From Betaproteobacteria bacterium Ga0077526 (GTDB lineage Bacteria > Pseudomonadota > Gammaproteobacteria > Burkholderiales > Ga0077523), in contig LNDV01000027.1 of assembly GCA_001464765.1 (NCBI GenBank), positions 113,271 through 177,270 of the forward strand: a DNA stretch of 64,000 bases, written 5' to 3'. Shown piece after piece: positions 49,623 through 59,400 of the stretch; the stretch's first letter is position 1, and every line of letters starts with the position of its first letter. The notes beneath the pieces were generated by a model. That model worked only from the letters and a program-made list of their open reading frames with translations, was not told the origin of the DNA and searched no databases. The position numbers and the translations under genes were made by a program.

Positions 49623-50606
49623 TCAGGCTGCGGGTTTGCCGATGGTGGCGGCCTTTTCCAGGAGCGCGCGGGCCATGCGGATGCTGGCGATGTCGATCAG
49701 CCGGCCGTCGAGCGACACTGCGCCCTTGCCCTCGCGGGCGGCCTGGTCCATGGCTTCCATGATGCGGCGCGCCTTCGTGACCTCGGCCTCGGACGGCGTG
49801 AACACATCGTTCGCGAGCGCGATCTGCGAAGGATGGATGGCCCACTTGCCTTCGTATCCCAGGACGGCTGCGCGATTCGCTGCCGCCTTGAAACCTTCGG
49901 GATCTCCGAAATCGCCGAAGGGGCCGTCCACCGGGCGCAGCCCGTACGCGCGGCACGCGACCATCATTCGCGTCTGGGCCGCGTGCCACGGGTCGGTCCA
50001 GAAAGTCTCCCGCCGGCCTTCGGCATCGCGATCCGTCAGCACCACGGAATCCTTGTTCACCCCGCCGATCACGGTGGTGCGGGCACGCGTGGAGGCCGCG
50101 TAGTCCGCCACGCCGAACGACATCGCTTCCAGCCGGCGCGACGACTGGGCGATGGCTTCCACGTTCGCCATGCCCAGCGCGGTCTCGATGAGCACCTCGA
50201 AGCCGAGGCGCTTGGTGGCGCGGCCCATCGCCGCCTCGATCTGCGTGACCAGCATGTCTATCGCGTACACGTCCGCCGGTGTCCCGACCTTCGGGATCAG
50301 CAGCATGTCCAGGCGCGGGCAGGCTTCGACGACGTCGATCACGTCGCGGTACATGTAGTGCGTGTCGAGCCCGTTGATGCGCACCATCATCGTCTTCGTG
50401 CCCCAGTCCACCTCGTTGAGTGCCTGGATGATGTTGGTGCGCGCCCGAGCCTTGTCGTCGGGCGCGACGGCGTCCTCGAGGTCCAGGAACACGACATCGG
50501 CGGCCGATGCCGCGGCCTTCTCGAACATGCCGGGGTTGGATCCGGGAACGGCCAGTTCCGAACGGTGGAGGCGCGGGGTGGCCTGTTCGATGATGGTGAA
50601 GCTCAT
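49623..50606 (-). CDS. mclA: Malyl-CoA lyase (HpcH/HpaI/CitE family)
   Basis: A 327-residue CitE-fold lyase, close to the 324 of M. extorquens Mcl. Landmarks: RSELAVPGSNPGMFEKAA (substrate/CoA site), FLDLEDAVAPDDK, the metal-binding Glu in FEVLIETALGM, FGVADYAASTRAR and the late GKWAIHPSQI. It cleaves L-malyl-CoA to acetyl-CoA and glyoxylate, the last step of the serine cycle. Same strand, 41 bp after ppc. Confidence 0.93.
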   Translation of the reverse strand: MSFTIIEQATPRLHRSELAVPGSNPGMFEKAAASAADVVFLDLEDAVAPDDKARARTNIIQALNEVDWGTKTMMVRINGLDTHYMYRDVIDVVEACPRLDMLLIPKVGTPADVYAIDMLVTQIEAAMGRATKRLGFEVLIETALGMANVEAIAQSSRRLEAMSFGVADYAASTRARTTVIGGVNKDSVVLTDRDAEGRRETFWTDPWHAAQTRMMVACRAYGLRPVDGPFGDFGDPEGFKAAANRAAVLGYEGKWAIHPSQIALANDVFTPSEAEVTKARRIMEAMDQAAREGKGAVSLDGRLIDIASIRMARALLEKAATIGKPAA

Positions 50607-50647
50607 GAAGGACTCCGGAACGAGGGAAGGTCTAGTGGGGTTGAGAA

Positions 50648-53377
50648 TCAGCCGGTGGAACCGAGTCCGGCGGCTGCGCAGTTGAGCGACAGGAGCAGAG
50701 CAGTGCGGACCTCTTCGCCACCGCCATCGCGGAAGTCGCGAAGGAGCTGCACCTGCTGGCGGCTCACGGCATTCATCGTGGGCAGGCGTCTCGCCTGGCG
50801 GCGAGTGTGCGCGCCGAGGCGCTCGCCCAGCGTCGTCTCGCCGGTGACGCGGAGGACCATGCTGCAGGTCAGCGCGAACTCATCCTCCACGGCGGAGAAC
50901 ACAGACTGCCGCACGGCGTCGTCCTCCACGAGCCCGGCGAAGGCGCGGGCGACGTCGAGGTCCACAGTGAGCAGCGTCTTCTCCACTTCGTCGATCACGA
51001 GGCGGAAGGGCCGGAAGCGGTGGAACATGCGCCGCAGCAGGGAGAGACCGGTTTCGCCGCGCACATCGAGGAAGCTGAGGACGCCCGAGCCAACCCCGTA
51101 CCACCCGGGCACCATGTGCCGGTTCTGCGACCACGCGAACACCCACGGGATCGCGCGCAGGTCCGACAGGGCGCAGGCACGGCCGCGACGCGCGGGGCGG
51201 GACCCGAGATTGAGCAGCGACCATTCCTCGAGCGGGCTCGCCGCCTGCAGGTAGGGCAGCAGCCCGGGCGATTCGACGAGCCGCCGGTACGCGGTCCACG
51301 ACAGCCCGGAGAGCGCTTCCATGGCTTCGTGATACTCGTGCCGCGGAACGGACGACTCGTTGCGGCCGGCTCGCAGCACGTGATCCACCACGGCCGAGGC
51401 CATCAGTTCCACCTGGTGGGTCGCCGTGCCCCGGTTGGCGTACTTGAGCGAGACGACTTCACCCTGCTCGGTCACGCGGAACTGGCCGCGGACGGAGCCC
51501 TCCGGCAGCGCCGCAATGGCGTCCCCGGTGGGCGCGCCGCCACGACTTCCCGATCCGCCGCGGCCGTGGAAGAAAGCGATCGTCACGCCGAGTTCGCGCC
51601 CGAGGCGGGTCAGGGCGTTCTGCGCCTTGAAGAGTTCCCAGTTGGCCGCGAAGTAGCCGCCGTCCTTGTTGGAATCGGAGTAGCCGATCATCACTTCCTG
51701 CTGGGCCTGAAGTCCATGCACGGTCCGCTTCACGAGCGGCACGGCCAGCAGATCCCGCAGGACCGCGGGAGCGCGCCGCAGATCGTCGATCGTCTCGAAC
51801 AGCGGCACGACCGGGAGGCTGCAACGCTCGACGCCGGCGGCATCGGTGAACAGGCCGGCAAGCTTGGCGAGCAGATAGACACCCAGCACATCGGCAGCCG
51901 TGCGCGTCATGCTCAGGATGAGTGCGCCGAACGCTTCGCGATCGACGGCCTGCCGGAGTTCGGCGATCGTGCGGAACGTCGCGAGCGTCTCCTCGGCGTC
52001 GGCGGGCAACCCGTCGAACAGCGCCGCGCCAGCGAGCGGCGTGGCGAGCTCGGCGAGCAGCCAGCGCTTCCACTCTGCGGTGTCGGCAGGCGGCGGTTCG
52101 CCACCTGGATGGCGTCGCCGATAGATCTCGGCGAGCGTCGCGTTGATGCGACCCGAGTTTTCGCGGATATCCAGTCGCACCGTGGTGAACCGGAACACGC
52201 TCACTTCCCGCCAGAATGGATCGAGCCGTGTCGTGGCAAGACGATCCGCACCGGCCTGGCGGAAGGCATCGCGCATCGCTGCGATGTCGGCGAGCAGATC
52301 TTCGACGGTGCGGTAGCCGGTCGCGTCCGGCGCGGGCTCGTGCCGTTCCGTGCAGGCGATGGTCACGTCGAGGCGCGAGCCCATGCAGCTGAGAAACTGG
52401 CGGAAGAGTTCGCCGGGGTTGCGAGCCGCGATCCGCTGTCCGTCCGGATGCGCGGTCAGCGCCCGCGCGACGGTCGCGCGGAAGGTCTCGGGCATGGCCA
52501 GCGCGTTCTCGGTGATGCTGAGTTCGCGGACGAGGTGCGACACGCGTGTCCGATAACGGCGGAGCGCGCACAGGCGCGTCTGCCACACCGCCCGGCGCGT
52601 GACTGCGCTGGTGGCGTGCGGATTACCGTCGCGGTCGCCGCCGATCCACGAGCCGAAGGTGATCATCGGCGCGAGATCGCAGGGCTCACCGGGGAAGAGA
52701 GACGAGAATGCGCTCTCCAGCCGGCCGAGGACCGAGGGCACCACGTCGAACAGAGTCTCTTCGAAAAAGTGCAGCCCCCAGGCGACTTCCTGGTCCACGG
52801 TGGGTTTCTCGAGCTTGAGCTCGCCCGTGAGCCACACCAGTTCGATCTCGTCGGTGATGGCGCGGCGGATGTCGTCGCGCTCGCGGTCGGTCCAGTGCGC
52901 GTACTCCAGTTCGAGCAGCCGGCGGTAGATGTGGCGATGGCGCTCGAGCACGGTGACGCGTCGGGACTCGGTCGGGTGCGCGGTGATCACCGGGCGGATG
53001 CGGATGCTCGTCAGCGCGGCGCGGATTTCCTTGGGCGAGAGCCCCTGATCGGACGCCGTACGCAAGACGTGCGCGAAAGTGTCCGGTGCGAGACCGCTCG
53101 CGCGTTCGGTGTCCCGACGCCGGCGCATGTCGCGGTTCTGCTCGGCAATGGCGAGCAGGGCGAACCACAACGCTTCTGCCTGCAGCGTCCTGGCGAGAAG
53201 CTTCGGGGAGCGCGCCTGACTCAGGCCTTCGCCGCGAAGGATCGAGGCGACTTCCGGGTCATGACGCCCGACGACGTCGAGGAGCGCAGAACGAAGGAAG
53301 GCGGAGCGCGAGAAGTCCGGCTCGGGCGCGGCGGCGGCCGCGGCACCCGGGACGCCCGCGTCGATGAGTGCCGTCAT
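50648..53377 (-). CDS. ppc: Phosphoenolpyruvate carboxylase
   Basis: A 909-residue enzyme. Conserved sites: VITAHPTESRR (His catalytic), GGDRDGNPHAT, the mobile loop GYSDSNKDGGYFA, FFHGRGGSGSRGGAPT, and the C-terminal end in STG in place of the usual NTG. It fixes bicarbonate on PEP to oxaloacetate, the carboxylation step of the serine cycle. It follows mtkB by 15 bp and precedes mclA, as in known serine-cycle clusters. Confidence 0.96.
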   Translation of the reverse strand: MTALIDAGVPGAAAAAAPEPDFSRSAFLRSALLDVVGRHDPEVASILRGEGLSQARSPKLLARTLQAEALWFALLAIAEQNRDMRRRRDTERASGLAPDTFAHVLRTASDQGLSPKEIRAALTSIRIRPVITAHPTESRRVTVLERHRHIYRRLLELEYAHWTDRERDDIRRAITDEIELVWLTGELKLEKPTVDQEVAWGLHFFEETLFDVVPSVLGRLESAFSSLFPGEPCDLAPMITFGSWIGGDRDGNPHATSAVTRRAVWQTRLCALRRYRTRVSHLVRELSITENALAMPETFRATVARALTAHPDGQRIAARNPGELFRQFLSCMGSRLDVTIACTERHEPAPDATGYRTVEDLLADIAAMRDAFRQAGADRLATTRLDPFWREVSVFRFTTVRLDIRENSGRINATLAEIYRRRHPGGEPPPADTAEWKRWLLAELATPLAGAALFDGLPADAEETLATFRTIAELRQAVDREAFGALILSMTRTAADVLGVYLLAKLAGLFTDAAGVERCSLPVVPLFETIDDLRRAPAVLRDLLAVPLVKRTVHGLQAQQEVMIGYSDSNKDGGYFAANWELFKAQNALTRLGRELGVTIAFFHGRGGSGSRGGAPTGDAIAALPEGSVRGQFRVTEQGEVVSLKYANRGTATHQVELMASAVVDHVLRAGRNESSVPRHEYHEAMEALSGLSWTAYRRLVESPGLLPYLQAASPLEEWSLLNLGSRPARRGRACALSDLRAIPWVFAWSQNRHMVPGWYGVGSGVLSFLDVRGETGLSLLRRMFHRFRPFRLVIDEVEKTLLTVDLDVARAFAGLVEDDAVRQSVFSAVEDEFALTCSMVLRVTGETTLGERLGAHTRRQARRLPTMNAVSRQQVQLLRDFRDGGGEEVRTALLLSLNCAAAGLGSTG

Positions 53378-53392
53378 GGCTATCTCCTGCGA

Positions 53393-54283
53393 TCAGGCGG
53401 CTCGCGCCAGGGACCGGGCGACGGTGGTCCCCAGTTCCGCGGCGCTCGGCGCGACGTGCAGTCCGAAGGACCGCATGATCTCCGCCTTCTCGGCGGCGGT
53501 GTCGCCCACAGCGGAAATGATGGCGCCGGCGTGTCCCATGCGGCGCCCCTTCGGGGCCGTGAGGCCTGCGACGTAACCCACCACGGGTTTGCGCATGTTC
53601 TCCTTTGCCCACTGCGCGGCTTCGGCTTCCTGCGGTCCGCCGATTTCGCCGATCATCACGACGGCGTGCGTGTCCGGGTCTTCCTCGAAGCGCGCGAGGT
53701 GATCGAGGAACGAGCTGCCGTTGATGGGGTCGCCGCCGATGCCGACACTGGTGCTCACGCCGATGCCCAGCGCCTTCATCTGCGCCGCGGCTTCATAGCC
53801 CAGCGTGCCGGAGCGGGAGACGATGCCCACGTTGCCGGGCAGATAGATGTGGCCGGGCATGATGCCCAGCATCGCCTTGCCGGCGCTGATGATGCCGGCG
53901 CAGTTGGGGCCGACGATGGTCGTGCGCCGTTCCTTCGGGTAGCGGCGCAGATAGCGCTTCACCCGCATCATGTCCTGCGCGGGAATGCCGTCCGTGATGA
54001 CGCACACGAGGCGCAAGCCCGCGTCGGCGGCCTCCATGAGCGCGTCGGCGGCGAAAGCCGGCGGCACGAAGGCGAGGCTGGCTTCGGCGCCGGTGGTGTC
54101 GACGGCGTCCTTCACGGTGTTGAACACCGGCCGGTCGAGATGGCGCTGGCCGCCCTTGCCGGGAGTGACACCGCCGACGACATGGGTGCCGTACGCGATC
54201 ATCTCCTTCGCGTGGAATGTGGCCTTGTCCCCGGTGAAGCCCTGGACGATGACGCGTGTGGTCTGGTCGATGAGGATGCTCAT
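53393..54283 (-). CDS. mtkB: Malate-CoA ligase (malate thiokinase) alpha-type subunit
   Basis: A 296-residue protein, exactly the length known for MtkB. It has the CoA-binding N-terminus (VQGFTGDKATFHAKEM), GPNCAGII, GIVSRSGTLGYEAA, GGDPINGSSF and the phosphohistidine motif GHAGAI with His251. It is homologous to the succinyl-CoA synthetase alpha subunit; the assignment as malate-CoA ligase comes from the mtkA-mtkB-ppc-mcl context. The MtkAB complex makes malyl-CoA from malate with ATP. Confidence 0.92.
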   Translation of the reverse strand: MSILIDQTTRVIVQGFTGDKATFHAKEMIAYGTHVVGGVTPGKGGQRHLDRPVFNTVKDAVDTTGAEASLAFVPPAFAADALMEAADAGLRLVCVITDGIPAQDMMRVKRYLRRYPKERRTTIVGPNCAGIISAGKAMLGIMPGHIYLPGNVGIVSRSGTLGYEAAAQMKALGIGVSTSVGIGGDPINGSSFLDHLARFEEDPDTHAVVMIGEIGGPQEAEAAQWAKENMRKPVVGYVAGLTAPKGRRMGHAGAIISAVGDTAAEKAEIMRSFGLHVAPSAAELGTTVARSLARAA

Positions 54284-54297
54284 GGCAGGTCTCCGGG

Positions 54298-55470
54298 TCA
54301 GGCGGCGGCGCGGTGATCGCGCGCCGCGGCAACGGCCTTGTGCGCGGCGTCCGCGAGGGTCTCGGCAGTGATGATGGGCAGCCCGCTTTCGCGGACGATG
54401 CGCTCGCCTTCTTCCACGTTGGTGCCGGCGAGGCGCACCACGAGCGGCACCTTGAGGTCCCGGGCAGCCGCCACGACGCCCTGCGCCACCCAGTCGCAGC
54501 GGTTGATGCCCGCGAAGATGTTGACGAGGATGGCGCGCACGCCGCGGTCCGAGAGCACCAGATCGAAGGCCTGCTTGACGCGTTCCGGCGAGGCGCCGCC
54601 ACCGACGTCGAGGAAGTTCGCGGGCTCGCCGCCGGCGTACTTGATCATGTCCATCGTCGCCATGGCGAGACCCGCACCGTTGATGATGCAGCCGATGTCG
54701 CCTTCGAGCCCCACGTAGTTGAGCCCGAGCTGATTGGCCTGTGCCTCGCGCGGATCTTCCTGCGTGACGTCGCGCATCTCGGCGATCTGGGTGCGGCGGA
54801 AGATCGCGTTGTCGTCGAAGGACATCTTCGCGTCGAGTGCCAGCACGCGATCGTCCTTGGTGACCACGAGCGGATTGATCTCGACCATGGTCGCGTCGAG
54901 ATCGCGGAAGGCGCGGTAGCAGCCGAGGAGAGCGGTGACAGCCTGGCTCACCTGCTTGAGGTTGAGGCCGAGGCCGAAGGCGAGCTGCCGCGCCTGGAAG
55001 GGCTGCAGACCCACGGCGGGCTCCACTTCCGCCTGCAGGATCGTCTCGGGCTTCGCGTGGGCGATCTCCTCGATCTCCATGCCGCCGGCGGCCGAGGCGA
55101 TCACACGGATGCGCTCGGCCTTGCGGTCGAGGACGAAGCCCAGATAGATCTCGCGCTCGAAGGGTTCCGCCATCTCCACGTACACGCGGCTCACCATCTT
55201 GCCGGCCGGGCCCGTCTGGTTCGTCACCATGCGGGTGCCGAGCATCGCCTTCGCGGCCTCGGCCACCTCGTGATAGGTGCGGCACAGCTTCACGCCGCCC
55301 GCCTTGCCGCGGGCGCCCGAGTGGATCTGCGCCTTGACGGCCCAGTGCCAGCCGCCCAGTTCCGTGGCCACGTAAACCGCCTGATCCGCGCTGTAGGCCA
55401 CGCCGCCGCGGGGAATGGGCACACCGAACCCGGCCAGCAACTCCTTGGCCTGATACTCATGAATATCCAT
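54298..55470 (-). CDS. mtkA: Malate-CoA ligase (malate thiokinase) beta-type subunit
   Basis: A 390-residue protein with an ATP-grasp domain at the N-terminal side ([32 protein letters not shown]), VEINPLVVT and the C-terminal CoA ligase region ([30 protein letters not shown]). Size matches MtkA of M. extorquens. Succinyl-CoA synthetase beta would look similar; neighbours decide. It starts 106 bp after the hprA stop and is 14 bp before mtkB. Confidence 0.92.
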   Translation of the reverse strand: MDIHEYQAKELLAGFGVPIPRGGVAYSADQAVYVATELGGWHWAVKAQIHSGARGKAGGVKLCRTYHEVAEAAKAMLGTRMVTNQTGPAGKMVSRVYVEMAEPFEREIYLGFVLDRKAERIRVIASAAGGMEIEEIAHAKPETILQAEVEPAVGLQPFQARQLAFGLGLNLKQVSQAVTALLGCYRAFRDLDATMVEINPLVVTKDDRVLALDAKMSFDDNAIFRRTQIAEMRDVTQEDPREAQANQLGLNYVGLEGDIGCIINGAGLAMATMDMIKYAGGEPANFLDVGGGASPERVKQAFDLVLSDRGVRAILVNIFAGINRCDWVAQGVVAAARDLKVPLVVRLAGTNVEEGERIVRESGLPIITAETLADAAHKAVAAARDHRAAA

Positions 55471-55576
55471 GGTCGTCTCCGTTGGGTGCTGCTCGCCGGC
55501 CTCCAAGGGCCGGTCCATGCTGTCGCTGCTGCCACCGCGACCGGAGGTCGCACCGTCCCTCGCGGGACGGAACCGA

Positions 55577-56527
55577 TCAGGTGACGAGATGCTGCGGGCG
55601 ACCCGCGGCCCAGGCTTCGATGTTGTCCACGAGCTGGTCCGCGAGGAACTGCATGGCCTCCTGCGAGGCCCACGCCACGTGTGGCGTGAGAATGAAATTC
55701 GGCCGGCGCACATCGAGCAGGGGATGCCCGTTCCGCGGCGGCTCGGTGGTCAGAACGTCGAAGCCGGCGCCCGCGATGAGGCCTTCGTCGAGCGCCTGGA
55801 TGAGTGCCTGCTCATCCACCAGACCACCGCGTGAGGTATTGATGAGCAGGGCGTTGCGCTTCATGCGCCGCATCTCGGGGAGGCCGATGAGATTGCGCGT
55901 GGCCGCCGTGAGCGGGCAGTGCAGGCTCAGCACGTCGGACTGCTCGAGAACTTCATCGAACGGCGTGAACGTCACGCCTTCCGCCCTGGGCGGCGCGTGG
56001 TCTGCGAACAGCACCTTCATGCCGAAGCCCCGGGCGATCGTCGCGGCGCCCTGGCCGATGGCACCTTCACCCACGATGCCCAGCGTGGAGCCGTGCAGAT
56101 CGCCGATGGGGTGGTCGAGGAAGCAGAACTGGTCTGACTTCTGCCAGACGCCGGCCTCGACGTCACGACGGTAGGCGATGAGATTGCGGCGGAGCGCGAG
56201 GATGAGCGAGAAGGCGTGCTCCGGAACCGTGTGCACCGCGTAGTTGCGGATGTTCGCCACCGCGATGCCGCGTTCCCGACACGCTGCGACGTCCACGCAG
56301 TCGTATCCAGTGGCAGCAACGGCAATCATCTTGAGGTTGGGCAACTGCGCGAGCGCCGGCTCACGCAGCTGCACCTTGTTGACGATGGCCACCGTGGCAT
56401 TCCGCAGCCGATCCACCACCTGCTCGGGGGCGGTCTTGGCGTGCTCGATGAACATGTGCTCGAACGACGGTCTGCGAAGCTTTGCCTTGAGGGAATCGCG
56501 ATCGAGGAACACCACGGTGTGGGGCAC
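55577..56527 (-). CDS. hprA: Hydroxypyruvate reductase (D-2-hydroxyacid dehydrogenase family)
   Basis: A 316-residue enzyme. NAD-binding [10 protein letters not shown] with Asp at the end of strand 2 (VLFADH), the catalytic Arg in NTSRGGLVD and the catalytic His in TPHVAWAS. It reduces hydroxypyruvate to D-glycerate, following the serine-glyoxylate aminotransferase step; it lies only 3 bp downstream of sgaA. Confidence 0.93.
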   Translation of the reverse strand: MPHTVVFLDRDSLKAKLRRPSFEHMFIEHAKTAPEQVVDRLRNATVAIVNKVQLREPALAQLPNLKMIAVAATGYDCVDVAACRERGIAVANIRNYAVHTVPEHAFSLILALRRNLIAYRRDVEAGVWQKSDQFCFLDHPIGDLHGSTLGIVGEGAIGQGAATIARGFGMKVLFADHAPPRAEGVTFTPFDEVLEQSDVLSLHCPLTAATRNLIGLPEMRRMKRNALLINTSRGGLVDEQALIQALDEGLIAGAGFDVLTTEPPRNGHPLLDVRRPNFILTPHVAWASQEAMQFLADQLVDNIEAWAAGRPQHLVT

Positions 56528-56530
56528 GGA

Positions 56531-57757
56531 TTAGGCTCCTGCCGCGACGAGGCGAACGGTGTCGTGGCGGACGGTGGCCTTGCGGGTGAGATCCTCGCCG
56601 CGCCAGTACTGCTGTGCCGCAGCCACGCCGCTGCCAGGGGCGATCTGCACGCCGGCGTCCAGCATCGCCATTTCCGCACCGGCGATCGCGCCGAGCAGCA
56701 TCACCTCGTTCAGATCGCCCAGGTGGCCGATGCGGAACAGCTTGCCCGCGACCTTGGAAAGCCCGGCGCCGAGCGACAGGTTGTAGCGCTTGTACGCGAT
56801 CTCGATCACGGTCGCGCCGTTGATGCCTTCCGGCACGAGGATCGCCGACACGGTATCGGAGTACCACTTCGGGGCCCGGGCGCAGAGGTCGAGCTTCCAG
56901 CCGCGCTGGACCGCGGCGCGCACGCCGGAGGCAAGGTGGTGGTGGCGACGGAACACGTTCTCCAGGCCTTCCTCTTCCAGCATGGCGAGCGATTCGCGCA
57001 GGCCGTACATGAGGGGCAGCGGCGGCGTGTAGGGGAAGTAGCCAGTGGAGTTGGACTTCACCATGTCGCCGAAATCGAAGTAGCAGCGCGGAGACTTCGC
57101 CTGCGCCCGCATCTCGAGGCCCTTCTCGCTCACACATACGATGCCGAGACCGGCCGGGAGCATCAGGCCCTTCTGGGACCCGGTGACGCACACGTCCACC
57201 CCCCACTCGTCCATGCGGAAGTCGATGCTGCCGAGCGAGCTCACTGCATCCACGAACAGCAGGGCAGGGTGCTTGGCGGCATCGAGCGCGCGACGCACGC
57301 CGGCGATGTCGCTGGTGACGCCCGTGGCCGTCTCGTTGTGTGTGGCGAGGACCGCCTTGATCTTGTGACCCTTGTCGGCTTCCAGCGCCTGCAGGTAACG
57401 CTCGAGCGGGATGCCTTCACCCCATTCGCAGTCGATCGTCTCGACTTCGAAGCCCAGACGCGTCGCCATGTCGATCCACAGATGGCTGAACTGGCCGAAG
57501 CGCGACGCGAGGATCTTGTCGCCGGGCGAGAGGCAGTTGCTGAGTGCGGCTTCCCAGCAGCCGGTGCCCGAGGCGGGGAACATGATGGGCGTCCCGGTCG
57601 TGGTCTTGAAGACCTTCTTCAGGCCGGTGAGGCAGGCGTGGGTGAGTTCGGGGAACTTCGGTGAACGATGGTCTTCCATGGAGACCATCATCGAACGCTG
57701 CACGCGGTCGGGCACGTTGGTGGGCCCGGGGACGAAGAGGAAGTTGCGACCGGCCAT
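56531..57757 (-). CDS. sgaA: Serine-glyoxylate aminotransferase
   Basis: A 408-residue class V PLP aminotransferase. PGPTNVPDRVQRSM at the N-terminus, DAVSSLGSIDFRMDEW, and the PLP lysine in VTGSQKGLMLPAG. It transfers the amino group of serine to glyoxylate, giving hydroxypyruvate and glycine. Upstream of hprA and 89 bp downstream of glyA; AGGAGA ribosome site precedes the ATG. Confidence 0.94.
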   Translation of the reverse strand: MAGRNFLFVPGPTNVPDRVQRSMMVSMEDHRSPKFPELTHACLTGLKKVFKTTTGTPIMFPASGTGCWEAALSNCLSPGDKILASRFGQFSHLWIDMATRLGFEVETIDCEWGEGIPLERYLQALEADKGHKIKAVLATHNETATGVTSDIAGVRRALDAAKHPALLFVDAVSSLGSIDFRMDEWGVDVCVTGSQKGLMLPAGLGIVCVSEKGLEMRAQAKSPRCYFDFGDMVKSNSTGYFPYTPPLPLMYGLRESLAMLEEEGLENVFRRHHHLASGVRAAVQRGWKLDLCARAPKWYSDTVSAILVPEGINGATVIEIAYKRYNLSLGAGLSKVAGKLFRIGHLGDLNEVMLLGAIAGAEMAMLDAGVQIAPGSGVAAAQQYWRGEDLTRKATVRHDTVRLVAAGA

Positions 57758-57846
57758 GACAGTTCTCCTGGAAGAGTGTGAAGGGTATGAGGGGGATGAG
57801 GGGGCTTGGGGGAAAGGGTTTCGCGACTGCGGCTAGCGCCGCGTGA

Positions 57847-59109
57847 TCAGGGACGGTAGTCCCGTCCGTACACCGGAAATGCCGAACACATGGTGCGCAC
57901 GCGGTCGACGGTCCGCGCGATGGCGCGGTCGTCGGTCGGGGCGTCGAGGACATCGGCGATGAGGTCCGCGACGTGCAAAGCTTCCTCGGTGCCGAAACCG
58001 CGCGTGGTGATGGCCGGGGAGCCGATGCGGATGCCGCTCGTCACGAACGGCTTCTCGGGATCGTTGGGAATCGCGTTCTTGTTGACCGTGATGTGCGCGC
58101 GGCCGAGGACGGCTTCGGCTTCCTTGCCGGTGATCTTCTTCGCACGGAGGTCCAGCAGGAACACGTGGCTCTCGGTGCGGCCCGACACGATGCGAAGGCC
58201 GCGCTCCGTGAGGCGCTGCGCCATCGCCTGCGCGTTCTTCTTGACCTGCTGCTGGTAGGTCTTGAACTCAGGGCGGAGCGCTTCCTGGAAGGCGAGCGCC
58301 TTGGCGGCGATCACGTGCATCAGCGGGCCGCCCTGGATGCCGGGGAAGATCATGGAGTTGAGGGGCTTCTCGAACTCCTGGCTCGACAGGATGATGCCGC
58401 CGCGCGGGCCGCGCAGAGTCTTGTGCGTAGTGGACGTCACGAAGTGTGCGATGCCTATCGGGGACGGGTACTCGCCTGCCGCCACGAGGCCGGCGTAGTG
58501 CGCCATGTCGACCAGCAGATAGGCACCGACTTCGTCGGCGATTGCGCGAAAGCGCGCCCAGTCGATGACCAGCGAATAGGCGGAAGCGCCCGCCACGATC
58601 ATCTTCGGCTTGTGTTCGCGGGCGAGGGCGGCCACCTGGTCGTAGTCGATGGCTTCGGTGGCGGGATCGAGCCCGTAGCTCACCGAACGGTAGATCTTCC
58701 CGCTGAAGTTGACGGTGGCGCCGTGGGTCAGGTGGCCGCCGTGGGCCAGGGACATGCCGAGGATGGTGTCGCCGGGGGCGAGCATCGCCATGTACACGGC
58801 CGCGTTGGCCTGGGAACCGGAGTGGGGCTGGACGTTGACGTACTCGGCGCCGAAGAGCTTCTTCGCGCGCTCGATCGCGAGCTGTTCGGCCACATCGACG
58901 TGCTCACAGCCGCCGTAGTAGCGCTTGCCGGGGTAGCCCTCGGCGTACTTATTGGTCAGGACCGAGCCCTGGACCCGCATGACCGCCGGACTCACGTAGT
59001 TCTCGGAGGCGATGAGTTCGAGGTGATCTTCCTGGCGCTGGAGCTCGCTGGTCATGGCGGCCCACAGCTGGGGGTCGGTCTCGGAAATCTGTTGTTTGGG
59101 ATCGAACAC
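57847..59109 (-). CDS. glyA: Serine hydroxymethyltransferase
   Basis: A 420-residue PLP enzyme: [33 protein letters not shown] would be too long to quote fully, but the core ([13 protein letters not shown]), the catalytic lysine motif [15 protein letters not shown] and HVFLLDLR are present. It adds the one-carbon unit of methylene-tetrahydrofolate to glycine to make serine. Here it is most likely the serine-cycle isoform; another copy would be expected elsewhere for general metabolism. A 291-bp gap with a dyad lies upstream. Confidence 0.96.
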   Translation of the reverse strand: MFDPKQQISETDPQLWAAMTSELQRQEDHLELIASENYVSPAVMRVQGSVLTNKYAEGYPGKRYYGGCEHVDVAEQLAIERAKKLFGAEYVNVQPHSGSQANAAVYMAMLAPGDTILGMSLAHGGHLTHGATVNFSGKIYRSVSYGLDPATEAIDYDQVAALAREHKPKMIVAGASAYSLVIDWARFRAIADEVGAYLLVDMAHYAGLVAAGEYPSPIGIAHFVTSTTHKTLRGPRGGIILSSQEFEKPLNSMIFPGIQGGPLMHVIAAKALAFQEALRPEFKTYQQQVKKNAQAMAQRLTERGLRIVSGRTESHVFLLDLRAKKITGKEAEAVLGRAHITVNKNAIPNDPEKPFVTSGIRIGSPAITTRGFGTEEALHVADLIADVLDAPTDDRAIARTVDRVRTMCSAFPVYGRDYRP

Positions 59110-59400
59110 TGCGTAGGCCCCTGAGCTTGGTTGAAGACGTGGCGTCTTGTCCTGGACGACACCATCAGTGTAGGGGACTGCGAGTTTTGTCCTATCGAAG
59201 TTTGTTATCGGCTTTCAAACAATAGCTTATGGCGCGCCGCATCAATGGCAGGATATGTACGAAGTTGCATATGTCCGGCGGTCGTGCCCCTGCGCGTCCT
59301 GGACAAAGTGCGGTCAACAATGCGGGTGGCAAGCGAGGGGCAGGCGGTGGGGCCCCGGCCCCGGGCAAGGACTGCCGGGTGCCGGGGGCATCGGAGACCG
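59110..59400. promoter_or_regulatory. Intergenic region ftfL-glyA with LysR-like dyad
   Basis: Holds no gene. GTTTG (59200-59204) and CAAAC (59216-59220) form a dyad with 11-base spacer, and TATCG is directly repeated at 59193-59197 and 59206-59210. On the minus strand this is about 90-110 bp upstream of glyA, a position where a LysR-type activator such as the QscR-like protein could bind. It is the least GC-rich stretch of the cluster. Confidence 0.45.

Noticed and set aside
50807..54316. 1169-residue plus-strand open frame opposite ppc and mtkB
   Set aside because: Shadow frame; no recognisable domain, while ppc and mtkB on the minus strand have all catalytic motifs.
53393..55470. mtkAB as ordinary succinyl-CoA synthetase genes (sucC/sucD)
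   Set aside because: Placed between hprA and ppc-mclA with lengths identical to known malate thiokinase subunits; context favours mtkAB, though sequence alone does not exclude SucCD.
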